A stretch of DNA of 64,000 bases from Chionis minor (lineage: Eukaryota > Chordata > Aves > Charadriiformes > Chionididae): the NCBI GenBank assembly GCA_013398295.1, contig VZSF01001524.1, forward strand, positions 533,384 through 597,383. The letters are read 5' to 3'. A program made the position numbers and the translations under genes. Positions within the stretch are counted from its first letter, which is position 1. Each line of letters opens with the position of its first letter. The notes under the pieces were generated by a model. The model was not told the DNA's origin. It did not search any database and saw only the letters and a program-made list of their open reading frames with translations. Below are positions 28,501 to 43,500 of the stretch, piece after piece.

Positions 28501-31500
28501 TGTAGTTGTGTAAGGTGCCTCTGAAGCTTGTATTCCAGTAGTCTCGTTTTGGGCACACAAAATCAGTAATACTCTATATGAAAACGAATCTGTCCAGAAT
28601 CATCTTAGAATTGTATGGCACCTGTGTTTTAAACTACTACAAAGTTCCATTTCACATCATCATGAAATTCCTTTATCTTCCTGAAATCCTGTTCAGTTCC
28701 TTACACAAACTGCATCCTGTAAACAGGTTGTGTTAACTGCACAGACCTCATTAATTCCCTGAGCACTGTCCATTCTGTGTGTTGAATCAGGAAGCGAATG
28801 GCATTTCTGTAATCCTTGGGTGATATACATACCTCTTTCTCCTCTGCCCTAAATTCTTCCCAAGCTAAAGGTTTTTTTCCGGCAAGTATGGCCAGTTTCT
28901 TTTCCGTGAGGAAAAGGCTTACTTCTTTTGTTCCCAGAAGAGGAACTGGAAAGGAAGAAAGCTAGCCTAAGGCAGACAACCTTCATGAAAAATGTCCATA
29001 GACTGAGATCTTTAGCAAGATCATATAAGTACAGGGGGAAGAGAGGCTTAAACCTTTATGCAGCATTTCTTTAAATGTTAAAGGACTACTCTTACAGTGG
29101 TGAAAAGATAAGGAAGCCGCTCTTTCTCCTTTTTTTGTTTTCACTTCTTAGAGAGGAAATGGGATCATAGTAAAGATTTTCTGTCTAAATTTGAAGCAAG
29201 AATGTGTACATGTACATGAAAATATGTAAAATAAAGGCAAAAAAAAGTGTATGTACTGACTTGTCTTACCAAAATGTTACTGGTTTTAGTGGATTTCCAG
29301 GAGAAGGTATACAACAGCCAGTATTTCCTCAGCTCCCAAATATGGATCCCTTTCAGCAGCGAATGATGGGGATACAACAGGATCCAATGCGTCACCAGGT
29401 AACTTCAGGGTTTTCCCTTGTCCCTCTGTTGTTTATGTTTTCTATCTGTTGCTGTTTGAGCAGAAGTAAGTAAGTGGTGTTCCAATTAGTGAAGAGTGAA
29501 TATGGCCAGCCCTCCAGCTTTCTCAAGAAAGATGCTTTTGTTCTCTGTTCTAGTCAAGCTTTGAAGAGCAAGATTTTTATTTTATACACCTAAACGCTTG
29601 ACCTACTTCCATCTTTCTCAGGCTTCTGGTCTTTTATTGTGACTTTGGAGCAGAGATACAATTTTACTTTAGCAAACTAGGGAAGTTAATGCAGGTGGTG
29701 GGGTTTTTTTTCCTAACTGGCAGTTTTCATGTTTTTTCTTCTCCAAAGGTTCCGCTTCCTCCTAATGGGCAAATGCCAGGTTTTGGTCTCCTTCCTACCC
29801 CGCAGTTTCCACCCATGGCTCAGCCTGTGATTCCGCCAACAGCACCTGTGCAGCAAACTTTTCAGTCTCCTTTTCCAGTACAGAGTGAATCACACATGCA
29901 AAAACCACATCAGCAGGTGAGGACCCCTTGCAGTAAACAAAGTAACTTAAATGCTCTAATACGTGTCTTTCTCAAATGCATATAGTTCGTTCAGGAGAGG
30001 AAATTCATGATAACCATGGACAGAGATGGCTGCGAGGGTAGCTCATCTGACGGAGACATCGGGGAAAGTTAACTTTTAGTGGCCTGGTAGATATAGTGGA
30101 AATGGACTCACAAGTCTGGAAAAGTTTTAAAAAATCCAAGCGTATGTAAATGCCTGTCTTGTTCCTAAGATTTTGGAGGATATTGTTGTTTTGGTAACTG
30201 ACTGCTATTAAGAAGAAATTAAAGAGCAAGTCTGTTTACGAGCCTGTATTTAAAAAAAAAAAAATATTGCCTCTTTTGTTCCAAGAAAAGGAAATCCTGA
30301 AATGAGAAATAGAGATGGTACCAAACTGTGTTTATGTGGTGACATGTGATGTCACAGATTCTAGAAATAAGTTCTTGCTTTTCACTTGAAATAAAGGGAC
30401 AATTCTCAAGAGTATCTTTGTAATTAGTTTTTTAGTCTTGAATTCTGTTGAATCAGTACGTTCTGAGAGATTGCTTCTTTGGATGTTCCCTGCCAGGGTC
30501 GCATCGTGAAGACTAGTTAAAGTTTAGGCAAGATACAGTATGTTCTGGACTGGGAAGCTGTAGAGCGTTTGGGGTAGGAAGGAAGAGCTGTCCTGAACTT
30601 ACTAAGGATTTTTTAAACAGGTTCTTGTGTTTTAAGTATTGTTTTGATGACTTACTGTTTCATTCTTCAGATTTATTGTATTGTAATTTGTTTATATATA
30701 TGGCTTAACATAGTTTCCTATAAACATCTTGGCGAAAAGTTTTCTAGTAGACTGCCTGTGATTTTGGTGACAGAGCAAGATCCACTGACTGGCTTTAAGG
30801 AATGTATTCATATTCTGTGAAGATATATGCAGTGCTGAAGTTGATTAAAATGTGGAAAAACAATAATATGCCGTTTGAAAGTGATGTTTTGTGTAAATTA
30901 TTTTTGTTATGTTTTTGCAGTGGTGTATTAAGTTCATTTAATACTGGACTGTCTCCCTGTTAGTGACTACAAAGTAGTGGTGAAGCTTCTAAGGAGAGTT
31001 GCATTACATTTTAATTTCACATATGTGAATATTGAATACAATTTTAGTGCCGTTACATAATATAGTGTAGGCATAAAATGTTTGTGCTACTCACCCGTAA
31101 CAGCAGTCAACTTAATATTTTAGGATATGGAAGTAGAACAGCCACCTATTCAAGAGGGAAAACGGCATGTTTCTGACAGCAGAAAGTCAAGATCTAGATC
31201 TGCATCAAGGTAAATTAGTGAATGTTCTTTTAGTGAGGGTATATGTTATATCAAGTATGGATTTTAACGTAAGGAACTTGTGTGTCATGTCCAAAGACTT
31301 GGAATTCTTTACTACTTTATGAGTACTGAGGACAGTTATGTTGATTATCTGGAGCTCAGATGATATGGTGCTGTGCTGCCAAATCTACTGGCGGGGTGGT
31401 AACTTCCAACCGAGATGACAGTAAATAGCTGAGAGGTGAGACAACTCCTTGAAATGTTGGTGGGACTTGTTTTCAATGCCTTAGGACACAGACCTGTATT

Positions 31501-34500
31501 TTGAGTTGGCTTCTTGGCTGCCCCAGTCAGTATACTTCTTTTGAGGCCCCTTCTTCTAAGTCTCCAGTTGTGCTGCACACCTTGGGTTTTATGACTAAAT
31601 ACCGAAGGACGCATTTAGCAAAAGAGACCATTTCAATTTAATCCTAAGGATTAATTACAAGAAACTACTGTCTGAGTATTATCCACTGTATGGACAATAC
31701 CAATGAAATTTCTTGGTAAAATCAAAACTGTCAAGAGCTTTGTTTGAATTCCCCTTCTGGAAGAGAGAAAAGAAGAGAGATCCTTTCAGTCTCTTGCCTC
31801 TGAGGGGAATTGTGTATAAATACAGCTAAACGTTGTATGTAATTAGTGCAGCGGTAATGAGAAACAGATCAGTGACTACTAAGACTTGTGAACCTCTGAA
31901 AGTCATCTATCTTCTAAGGAAAACTGGCTATACAGCCAATTGTATATCTATGTATGTATATACAGTTCTCTTTTATTGGTAGAAAGTAACTTCCGTGCCT
32001 GTCAATACTGAGTAAATTTTAGGGAAGCAGACTGTGATAGTTTAATTTTGTCTGTGCTTTAAAGACACTTTTCATATCAAGAAATCTCTGATCCAGTGTA
32101 CTGTGGGACTTTGCCTGTCACAGAGGCAGTATTTCCTGCATCTCAGCTGACCTACCAAATCTTGCTTCTGTATTAAAGCAAAGCTATCTGCTTAGTTACC
32201 AGGCTTCTCCTTTGCCAAGTTTCATATGACTTCTTTGAAGGTCTTCGGATCTTGGGTGGTTTAGAACTTGAACACGATGTAAAATACAATTTCACTGGCA
32301 GAATTTATTTTTAATCTCTTTTTTTATCCATTCTTTTGTAAAAGCTGTTAAAAGCAAACTGCTTTTACAAAAAAGCTTTTGTAAAAGTAACATTTTCCTC
32401 ATTTAAGCAGATGTCAATTTTCTGTGTGTTAATGAGAACATAGTTTTTAATACTCAACTTCAGTACAAGATTAATAGAAAAAAAATTGAAAAATAATCAA
32501 ATGATCAGCTGGAGTGCATTAATAAGCTACTGTAATAATTTTTTGTAGTTCTAAATGCATGTGAATGAACTTGGGTTATTTTTTTTTTTATTGACTGAAC
32601 TTTTGCTTGATTATTTAAATAGATACCTGAAATAGTTACCTATCTGTCAGTGTCTGGGTCAGAAAGATTGAACGTAAATGGTTGTTGGTTTAAACCAGGT
32701 CACCTAAAAGGAGACGTTCAAGATCTGGCTCCCGATCTCGAAGGTCACGTCATCGTCGATCTCGATCTCGGTCCAGGGATAGGCGCCGACACTCTCCTAA
32801 GTCTAGGTCACAAGAAAGACGTGAACGTGAGAGGGAGAGAGAACGCAGGTCAAAAGGCCTTCCTCAGATCAAGTCAGAAACTGTTAGTGGTAAGTTTATT
32901 CTTTCTCTTTATTGTTGATGTAACTTTGCACATTCTTATACTACTATTTTTGAGATGCTCAACATCTTCCTGGTTCATATACGTGGGTTTTTTTGTCTGT
33001 GCCCAGTATTTAATGGATTTTAGAGTACCTATCAGACCTTTTTGTACCTTGTACAATCAGACCCGATTGTACCTATCAGGCTTTTTTTTTTTTAAATTTA
33101 ATGTTGACATTTCTGCTTCCAGCATCCTTCTTTTCTACAACACACTGCTCTATCTATCTGCTCAGAATATCCCAGAAGACAACTCTTAATCTGATGTGTG
33201 GTATTTTTTTTAAATTTTGTTGTTCTTTTTTTCTTGGGTATAATGCTGTTTGATATGAGTTCCAAGACTCATCTAAACAGACCAAAAGTAAACTGTACTG
33301 TGATTTCTTTTCTTAGCTGTTGTAATGCTGGTAAGAATTAAATTCACCACACATTCACATACTTCCTTCACTCACAGTAGACAATTTGACATTTTTTGAA
33401 TATCTCCAAGTCAGAAATATTTTGGCTGTAAAATGAGGAAAGAAAAAGCCGAAACACCATGTTTTTCTTTTCCTTCCTTTGAGATATATAAGGTGAAGCA
33501 GATTGAGGAACAAGAAGTTGGGCACGTTGTTATGATTTTTCTAATGATTCAGTGTTGTGTGTGTCTCAAACCTGGAGGGGAGCTTTGTCCAGGAAAACAA
33601 ACAGGCTAATGTTTGGATTTCTGAAATAATCCTGGCTTTGCCTTGTGTTTCTAGACAAAATGTAGTAGTTGTCTTCTGAATATTCCTCGGCCATGTGGGA
33701 TCTTTTCTATAGTCATCAAGTAAAATGAGAACATTCTTTTTTATATGAGAGGGACAAAAACTAAACTTTTAACTAGCCAAACCCTTGTGAATGACAATAC
33801 CATTAGTTTAAAAGGCCTGCAAAGACTTAGTAGCTGTTCATTAAAAGCTTACTGGCAGAGGTGTAAGATAAGCTTTTGCCAGCATCTCTCCTGCATTCTG
33901 TCACATAACACTTTTTAAGTTTGAAGTTTTATATCGTTTAGTGAGGAAAGCATAGATGAGTATTAAATGTTGCTATAGTAGTCTTCAGCAAATGGGATAC
34001 TTTGAGCTTATCTGCTGTTCTGTTACCTGGAAGCATGAAGCGAGATAAGCATGTTGCTTACTCTTCCCTGAAAGACAAAGCTTGTGTCAATAATTTTTCA
34101 CTCAACCATAAAAAGTAGTGGCATTGAATATGTCACTAAAGAGGCTAAAAGTTTGGTTGCTTATTGTAGTTGAATTGTCACCACATTCTGGAGGAAAATA
34201 CTACTTGTAGAGGGTGCATCACCATAAACAATGTAATTATCATCTTGCCAGTAAGTACCATCCATAACTTGTGTAGCTTGGCCGTAGCTTGGATTTCATA
34301 CTCAGCAGAGTGAGTTACCCTGTTGGGAAATATCCACTGTATGTGTTGGCATATTTCATGGAGCATTGTTAGCAGCAAAGCATATTTTTCCTTTTTATGA
34401 TTATTTGCAGAGCTCACGATCATCAGAACTTGCAGGTAGCTTCAATATTAGTTAACTAGAGAGCTTCTTAGTGAGTGCATTCTAGTAGTGATTCTGGTGT

Positions 34501-37500
34501 AGTTGCTTGGTTAACTGTCAACGCAGCTCCAGGCAGGCAAGAAAAAGAGGTTTCTGTCAAACACTCCTAAATATTAAAATAGGTATTTTAATATTAGCTG
34601 GCTTTTTCATTTGAATAACTGATGATTTTAAAATTACTATTTTGACATTCTGGCTTGTGAAATGTGTGTTTCCAAGTGCTCTTACAATCTGTGTTAACTC
34701 TTTGATTGTAGTTTGTAGTACTACACTTTGGGTAGGACAACTTGACAAAAGGACAACACAACAGGATGTTGGAAGTCTTTTGGAGGAGTTTGGCCCAATC
34801 GAATCAATAAATGTAAGTATAAATGGTGCGGTGTAAGCTACTTTGATACGGATTGGTGACAAAAAATCTTTTCAGGCTGTTTTAAGACAACTTTATTTTT
34901 GATACATTCAAAAGAGTCAAGCTCTTATTTCCTGTATGGCTGTGTTTTCTAACGTGTAAACTGAATTCATTTGGCCTCTTTGTAGAAAAACAAGAAGGCA
35001 GTTGCTTTAGGTTCTTGCAATTTAAAAATGCTCTTGGGGGTAATACAGAAGATTATCCTATTTCCATAAAATCATGCTTTCTCTGAAGAGAATTGAATAA
35101 GAAAGGGCTATTGAAGAGATGGGTACAGAATTACATAGTGTGCTACTGACTTCCTTGTGTGCTCCATTTTGTTTGATGGTAGAACTGTGGACTCTCAGCT
35201 GGTGTTCTTGTTTCTTTTGCCTCTTTCTCTTCTGTCATTTGAGTCATAAGCACGTTTGTGATGCTTTGCTGTATTTAAGGGTATTTTTATAGAGAAATTA
35301 GAGCTATTCTGGTAGCTATAAAATTTCATTTAAACAAACAAACAAACAAGAAGTAGTGACTGTAATTTTCTTCCTATTCCCAGTTTTGTAAAACAACATA
35401 GAAGTTTTTTCTCAAATGCATTAGAAATAATAAAAATTATTACAAAACTGCAGATAAAATGGAATGTGGAGGTGCAGCTGGCAGCTTGTGGTATATGAAA
35501 TTAAGTGGGCTATTAGAATGTCTTGTTTCTTCCAACAAAGTAACTAATTGCCAGACTGCAGCGTTTACATGAACACTACTGTTTAACAGTTTTAAAGGAT
35601 TAAATGTACAACAGTCATCCATATTCTCATGCGGAATAGTGTTTAAAACTTTCCATATAAGAAGTTGCTTTTCATTTACTAGAAGTTTGTATTTCCAGAA
35701 GATACTGGCTATCTTAGCCTCTTAAATTAACATTCTCTGTCATACTTCCGTAGTCCTTTTTGAAACACCTGCTGATATTCCATCTTACTGTAATGAAGAC
35801 TTGTATGTTGTTCATTACTTTGTTATGTTGTGCTAGCAAAAACTTTTTTTTTCTTCTTCTTAAAATACAAACAGATGATACCGCCTAGAGGATGTGCCTA
35901 TATTGTGATGGTTCACAGGCAAGATGCTTACCGTGCCCTACAAAAACTGAGCCGAGGAAACTTCAAAGTCAATCAGAAATCTATAAAGGTACTTTGAACA
36001 TGTTAAGCTGTTCTAAAGTTACTGTAGTTTCTGTAATCCTTTTTCATCTGTTCTAGATTTTTCAGTATTTTGAATTTCTGTGTATTCTTGATATAGTATT
36101 CTGTACACTTATGTGATTGGACCACTTTTTTCCTTGATAAGCATTCTTCCTGTTCTGTAATGTGACTCGTGGAACTTCTATCAATTTCCTTGAAAGATTG
36201 CCAGTTATTATTTAACAAAAAAAAAGGTGTCCTTTTAGTTATTACAGTGGACTGTAGCTATGTTTTCCTTGTTGCCAGTTATTTGTCTTATAACTGAGTT
36301 GAATTATATATGATAATCCTACAAAGAGTACTAATAAGGAAGAATGCATTCATTAGTGAAATTCTTCCATTTGTAGAACATTGTATTACAGCGTGTCACT
36401 GTCCTTAATCTTAGTGAGTGGGGAACATTTGAAGAAACTGTTTTTATACATTTTTACAAATTCTGTCCAAGACTCAAGACATAAGAACTAAGTCTGCTTT
36501 AAAAAATCATCTTATTTCAGAGTTTTGTAACTAACCTATTTCTCCTACTGTTTCAATTAGAGTATTCTTTTTGCTTTTTAGCCTCAAATGGTAATGCTGT
36601 TTGGTGAGAACCAAATATTAAACCCACTAAAATGGAAACATGTTACTGACTGTATGTAATTTTTCCCCCCTAAGATTGCATGGGCTTTGAATAAAGGAAT
36701 AAAGCCAGATTACAAGCAGTATTGGGACGTAGAATTAGGCGTTACTTACATACCGTGGGACAAAGTGAAACCTGAAGATCTTGAAAGTTTCTGTGAAGGA
36801 GGAATGTTGGACAATGAAACTCTTAGTCCAGGTAAAATATTACTACATCTTTAAATGGTTTTAAAAAATTGTCCTTTGTGCTGGTGTACTGACGTTGGTG
36901 TGGCTGACTTTCATGACTCTGAGGTGCATATAAAATCCTTGAAATGACTAAGAAGTGCAGTGTGTACAACCCGCAGATGGGAGAGAGTCTGTAAGCAGTT
37001 AATGACAGTCCCTCATTAGGCGCTGTGCAGCTGTGTTAGGAGAGGCTGGGCTAAAAACGCAGGTGGGTAGCAGGTGACGCATCAGCTGCGCTGGTGTTTG
37101 GCCTGGGTGGTAATGCAGGATGCAAGTGCGTTGTCCTTGTTGGTCCCGTTCCCCTGCCCCCTGGTTTATGCGAGGCACCCCAGCAAAGGAGCCTGCCTGC
37201 CTTTGGAGTACTTGTGTAGCAACTGAGCTGACAGCAGTTTTATAATTTCTAAAAACAGTGGCCGTAGTTTTCATACCTGTGACATTTTCAGTTCGTTTAC
37301 CAAGTCTTGTATTTGTAGGGACCTAACAGAATTCTTCTTACTTTGTATGTAAGCAGTGAAAATATCAGGCTTCTATGGTTGTTAAGAAAATGACACCTGT
37401 TACAATCAGCGGCTTCAAATCAATTGCAGGGTTCAAATCAATGTAGATTAGCTAGTGTGCAGGCTGTTTTTAAAAGTAACATTAAATGAACGCAGCACTT

Positions 37501-40500
37501 AAAAATGGAAATTGCCTTAATTCTTTGAACTGGTACTCTAGACTACTGTGTTGGTTTTAACCATTGTGTCGTGTGCTGTATAGCTATTGAAACATTATTT
37601 CAGGGTTTTGTCATTCTGTCCAGTCTGCCCTAATTAGGTAGTGGTTATTCTAAATAGTAGCATCTCTTCATGCTAAATAAATAATAAGTTGAGTGTGTGC
37701 GTGTGTGTTCAATAAATGAATGATAAATGCAATGGGTTCCAGTCTTCTCAGTGCTTTTCTCTTTCCCATACTGCCTTGTTGCTGATCTGTTTTTTCTGCT
37801 TAGCTGTCTTTTCCTGGAAGTTCTAACAAATAATAGGAGCCATATTTCTTCTGTAAAATGAGTTTAAAGCTATATTTGACGTTTCTCTTATTTTGCTGTA
37901 ATTCCTATTGTTGTATCCTCCTTTTCCTTGTTCAAGATGTGAAAATGTTGCTTTTTCAGTAATGACTTCTTAAATTAGTGAAAAAGCTGCTGCCTTCTTG
38001 GTCAAGAGCAATGGGAAGAATCTGTTGAAAGCTTGTCCCAAAATTGCCTTACTGTTTTTGTTACAGATAATGTGTTTCAGAGTCCTGGGCATGTGTAAAT
38101 GCTGTCAGTGCAAAGACTTGTTAAATGACTAATGAAAGGAATAAATTTACTTGCTATGTTTCAGTTATTTGCTGTACTGTGTTTCAAGTAATTTGGAACT
38201 TTTGTTGTCAAAAATATGTTTAAATGCTTAACTCTGTGGTTCTCGTTATCTGAATATTTTCAATTACATCATTTTTGTAAACGTCACAAAGCATGGTAGT
38301 TTTACATGGCAGTACTTGACTACTTGTCCACTTCTACTGAGCTGACACACGTATGCTTGGGATTTTTTTTGTATAGAGTGGAAGGGGATTCCCAAGAAGT
38401 CTGAAAATGAAGTAGCTCAAAATGGAGGTGCGGAAGCTACACATAATGAACCAGTCTCACCTATACCTAAAGCTTTACCTGTTCCAATTCCCGTTCCCAT
38501 GCCTGCACCAATAACAGTACCTCCTCCACAGGTAAGAGTTGCTTCTCATTTGCTCTGGATACGTAAACAAAAACTTGCTTTAAATAGTAAAATTCAGTAT
38601 GGCAATACATAAGTTAAAGGGAGGGAGGGAGGAAATATGACGAATGGTAACTAGTTGATTTTGTGTGTGTTTGTCATGTTGTCCCTGGTTAAAGAAGCTC
38701 CTGTTGTTAGACTGGCTATGTGGTCAGTTTATGAAGATAACTCTCCTGTGCCATAAATTGAGTATGCACCTGAAATGTGTTATTTGAGCCTCTTCATGTA
38801 AAAGAGCAATGCAGTCACGTAGAAAAACATTCTGTTTCTGCCAAGTTGCAGTGGCCATGGTAGACTTGGAAAAAAAACCCGAATCCATTAGGGTTTGGAG
38901 CATGTTTTGTGCCCAGCACAGCATCTGGTTTGATTTCCCTGGAAAGGGATGTAGTTTGTATGTACCAGAACAGCTCTGGGAACTGAGTCAGCACGTGGTT
39001 AGTGGGAATGTTGGAGCCTTTGCTCCAAAACCTTGTTGCTGATCTAATGCTAATGTAGATGGGAGGGTATGTGTGTCTGCCAGATCTTTATTTTGAAGTA
39101 TTATAGGACTCTCCGTCTAAAATATGTTCTCTCAGTCCTGGATAAATTAGTGCAGTAGATTATTTTTATTAATGGGCTGAATTGCATCCTCTCAGTTTTA
39201 TGATTGCACTTTTTTTCTGTTTTCCTAATTAGTTTTTCTCGCTGTTGGCTTAAATAAGCTGTAGACCTTCTAAAATATGCACATCGCTTTCATATTTGTT
39301 CATATTGTGTATATTCTCTTTGAACAGCCTTTGGGAATTTAATATAAACATTTTCATACTCTTCCTTTGTTATTATAATGGTTCTTCAGTCAAAGCTGAT
39401 GTTGTATGTTCATTTGCTAAGACTCTGAAATTTTACCACTAGTTTAAGTAGCATGTAATAATAATTACTCTCTCTAGTACTTTACAATCTGCATTTCTTT
39501 TAGCTTTACTTATTGACAGATGCGTTACTACTTTTATTGTGGTAGTTTACTTCTTACCACTGTTAAAATAGTAGTATACCGTCTCCCAAATGGGAGGTGC
39601 TGTGAATAAAACTATTTTACATCTTGAGAAAATGTGATTTACGAACACAGACACTCAGAAAAGATCAAGAACTCAAATTATTTGAAGACACACATAATTT
39701 AGCCAGTTACGTGATTTGAGAGCATAGTAAGTTGAATTTTGTGTTGTTTTGACATGGAATTCCTGAAATGCTGTAGGGTATTATTAGTAAATGAACACGT
39801 AAGTCAAATTCCTAATTTCAGAGAGTTTTAGTAGCCATTAACTATATTAAAGAGTAGTGATTTCATTTATTTTCCTTAAATCCATGCTGAAAAAGAAAGT
39901 GTAAAGAAAAAACCAACCAGTTCCAAAATATATTGAGTGTGCTGATGGCTTGTCTCAGCCTCATCAGCTTCAGGTTTTTTTACTGTGGCGAAGAAACTTG
40001 TGTCTTCACAAATTCAGGCCAGGATCAGAGAACTGTATTTAGTCTTCATCTTTGGTTTCACTATGAACTTTTTTATGCTATCTTATACTTGCCAAATTCA
40101 GTTGTCTTCTCTGGCCATAAAATTACAGTAGTTTAATAATTTGTAAGTAGTTTTTAAAACTTACAAATTATGTTTAGCTGTGGTGATGTTAGTGGTGTTG
40201 GTAGTAAAAGTAACATGTTTTGTAATATGCAAATGTGACCTAATACCCGAAGGAAAAAGCTCATTATATTCCACTTCTTTTCTTTAAACAACTTTGTAGA
40301 CTACCATTGCATTTTAGTTAGCTGATGTATTTTGTCCTCTTGATACAAGCAGAACTGTTTTGATTTGTATTAGGCTTCAGTGCTTGGGGCTGTGAGAGGT
40401 GGGGAGGTTCTTAGGAGTGCTGGGTAGCTGCTGTCTGGCCTGGAATGGGCATCGGTGCAGTGACAGCAGATTGCTCAATCCGCCCGTCTGGCTGCTCCCC

Positions 40501-43500
40501 CGTTAGCCCTGGGAAGCGCCCTGCCCACCCCGTTCCCTCTGGCTGGAGACGCAGGTTTGGTGCACGCCGTGTGTCAGAACAGGCTCTGTGCGTTGTCCTG
40601 CTTCAGGCCGCAGCGGTCAAGCGTGGGGCTGCTTGACAGATGACACTAAACAGCTTTGACTGCACGATTCCCATAACTTACTCTCTCTTTTTCTCACTTC
40701 CTGACCTTCCTTTTTGTTGTGCTTTCTCCTCCCTTTCTCCGCTCCACTCTCCTCCCGAGTAAGCAACTCTCCCCTAGTAATTTTTTTCCATGTTGGTCCC
40801 AGTTTTGCCGCATCCCTACCCAGATTTGCTATTTGTGATAGAATTGCCTAAGTAATATTGTCCTTTTATGATATTCCTGGATGTGGTTACTTACACACTG
40901 CTGGCCTTGCAAGGAAGGTCCTTTTCCCTGTAAGACCCCCAGTGTTCTTTCTGGTTATCCATGAAGTTTGGCTATTGGCTATTAACCACATGCAAAATCC
41001 AGCCATCCTTTATGCTGCTATCTGTAACTTGTCAGCTTCTCACATCGTTACCTGTCGTGTCTGGCAGTTTCTCGTCTTGCATCCAGTAGCTTCTCATGCC
41101 ACTAATGCCCTCAATGACCTTTCTTGCAAAAGTTAGCTTTGGGCCAGGGCCTGGTCAGCAGCTTTGTGATCTGTCCACGGCCCTAACAATCCCACGCTTA
41201 AAGGCAGGACGGGAAGGAGCTGCGTGGCTCCCTTCTCTGGTAGAGCCTTCCGTGCTACCCCCCTGCATGGGCTGGACACACGGGACAGAGCCCTGCTCTG
41301 CCGCACAGTACCTGGGAGCGGTGTCACTTAACTGTGGACTGACCTCCTGTTACTGCCAGTATCACCTTGACCCGTCAACACAACCTCTATGTAGTAAGGC
41401 ACTTAAAATCCATGACGTCCGAAGAGTGATAGCCGGTGTAGGTAAGTCTGGTTCTTCAGCCTCAGTAGCGCACACAGCGTCGTATCAGCCACGGGGTCCT
41501 GGGTTGTTGGCAGGATGGGTGGAACATTTCTGTTGTGTCGTGCCGCTGGAGTGAGCCCTTTTCTTGCCGATAGATTCAGATCTCTGAGCTGTTGCTGAAT
41601 CTGGTCCCACTCCTGCAGGTCTGAGTAATCCACCTCGGTGGTCCGCTCTGGGGGTAGGTCTGTGTTTATTTTTAAGTTATATTGCAGTGTCCAAGATCAA
41701 CTTAAGTCGATTTCTTGATTATTGAGAGTCAGTTTCAGTTAATAGCACTTGTGTTGCGCATTCATTGATGAGGTTTTGGGCAATTGGTGTTCCATTCTCC
41801 TGGCAAAGCTTCCTACCAAAAGTCACATTCTTTTACAGTGAACCATGGCTACGACTTTGTCAGGGTTATACATTGAAGTCCAGGGGGTTTGCTGTGGCCA
41901 CCCTTTCTGTAAGTTTCCCAATCCAACCCAACCCAAAGTCCCTTTTCTTCCTTTAATGGGTTTTCAGCCAGAAACCAGAGTCCAAGTTGGGTGTACTTCC
42001 CAAATTTCCTGATGTATTTCTCAATCCCACATGCTCCTTCTCCCTATAACGAGATGTGGGAGTTGTGCGTTGGTCCAATATCCATCCTGTACCCTTCCTC
42101 TTGAAACTGGCAGACTCCCTCTTTGCAGTCTTCCTGCTGGACGCTTCATGTGTGCTTAAATATACATTCACTTATCTGGGAGCACTGTAGGTAGACTGTG
42201 CTCCTGTAGTTCACAGGGCCAATGCTTCTCCTTCAAGTCTCAATCCGAGAGGGGTGCAGTAAGAAAAGGTTATACCTGGACACAGGCCAAACCCCAAGAC
42301 ACGTTCATTGAGATGCACCTGGCAGCCTGCCTTAGTTATTGAGAGGGTAGTTAATCCAGTGTCTGATGTTGCTAGCTAAATACCAGGTTTTCCCCAATTA
42401 TTTGTCTCCCCATAATGAAGGGTTTACCCAATAGCATTTTTGTTACTTTGTTTTGTCCAATTCATTAGCTATTATTCTGAAACTGTTCACCAGTCCCGTG
42501 TTTGTTATCTGTCAATGTTTATTAGCCATTGGTTTCATCTCTTTAACAAAGAGAGAGACTTTAGACTTCAAATTGTATTTTAAATTCAATGTTGTGACCT
42601 TTGTGCACAGATTCTTACCACCTTCCTTTTCTCTTTCTGCTTCAAGGGAAGGTTTTAGCCTGTTACTTACAGTTTTGTATCATAGGGTTAGCTCTTCAGA
42701 AAAAATGAGGTACAGCAGTTAAGCTTGAATAATTAGGTATCAATATCCTCTAATAAATATCTAAATCATCTTTCTTTGATGTTATTTCTATTCTGGTTCC
42801 ATCACCATGTTTTACTCTTCATTATACCTTCTCAAGCCATTGTGTACACATGCTTCATCCACAGTTTTCTCTGCTTTTAACTACTTAAGGACTGACAGCG
42901 CTTTGCAAGTTTCCCCTCTTTTTTTAAACCTTTTTGCCTTCTTGATAGCCCTCCTCAAATCCTTCTGCTACATACACGCTCTGTAAGCGAACGCTTGCTT
43001 CGCAGAACATTACTGCAATCACCAGATCTGTTGCTATGTCTAGCTAATTTTGTAAGTCGTTTGAACGAGTGCCCTGTAAAACAAACAGACCTTCCAAGAA
43101 TTCTAGGTTCCTGTGGTTTTGGAGCACTTTTTCTAAAGCTTTAGCTGGGATTAATGGAAACACCTCTAGGGTTACTCAAAGTCAACGTTCATCTAGGTAG
43201 TCTTGGCATTACATGGTACTCTTGGATATGGTCACCTGTGCACTGTTGGCCTTGCAAGGTCCTAGCCCCCAGAAGGTTCCCAGTGCTCCTTTCTGCTTCT
43301 CTCTGAACTTTGGCTGTTGTTTGCGTAACACCCCCTTAACCACCTGCAGAACGCAGCCATCCCTCATGGTGCCATCTGTGACTTCTGTCAGCATTTCACG
43401 TTGTTATCTGTCACGTCTGGCAATTTCTCATGCCACATCCAGTAGTTTCTCACATGCTGCTCAGTTAGCCTAACTTCAGGCCAGAGCCTAATCAGCACGT

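Larger units (their letters stand above)
26379..38376 (+). other. SCAF4: SCAF4 introns 6–15
   Basis: Ten GT–AG introns between the exons listed for this interval, from 353 nt or less (27,153–27,505; 29,399–29,748) to about 1.8 kb (32,890–34,711). AT-rich with scattered homopolymers, an AAAC tetranucleotide run near 35,335 and a TA/CA run near 26,600. No RNA gene or transposon recognised. Confidence 0.65.

Noticed and set aside
32650..33189. 179-codon + strand frame
   Set aside because: It runs through an intron end, exon 12 and the next intron in a different phase from SCAF4. It is open only because the RS repeat codons lack stops in that phase.
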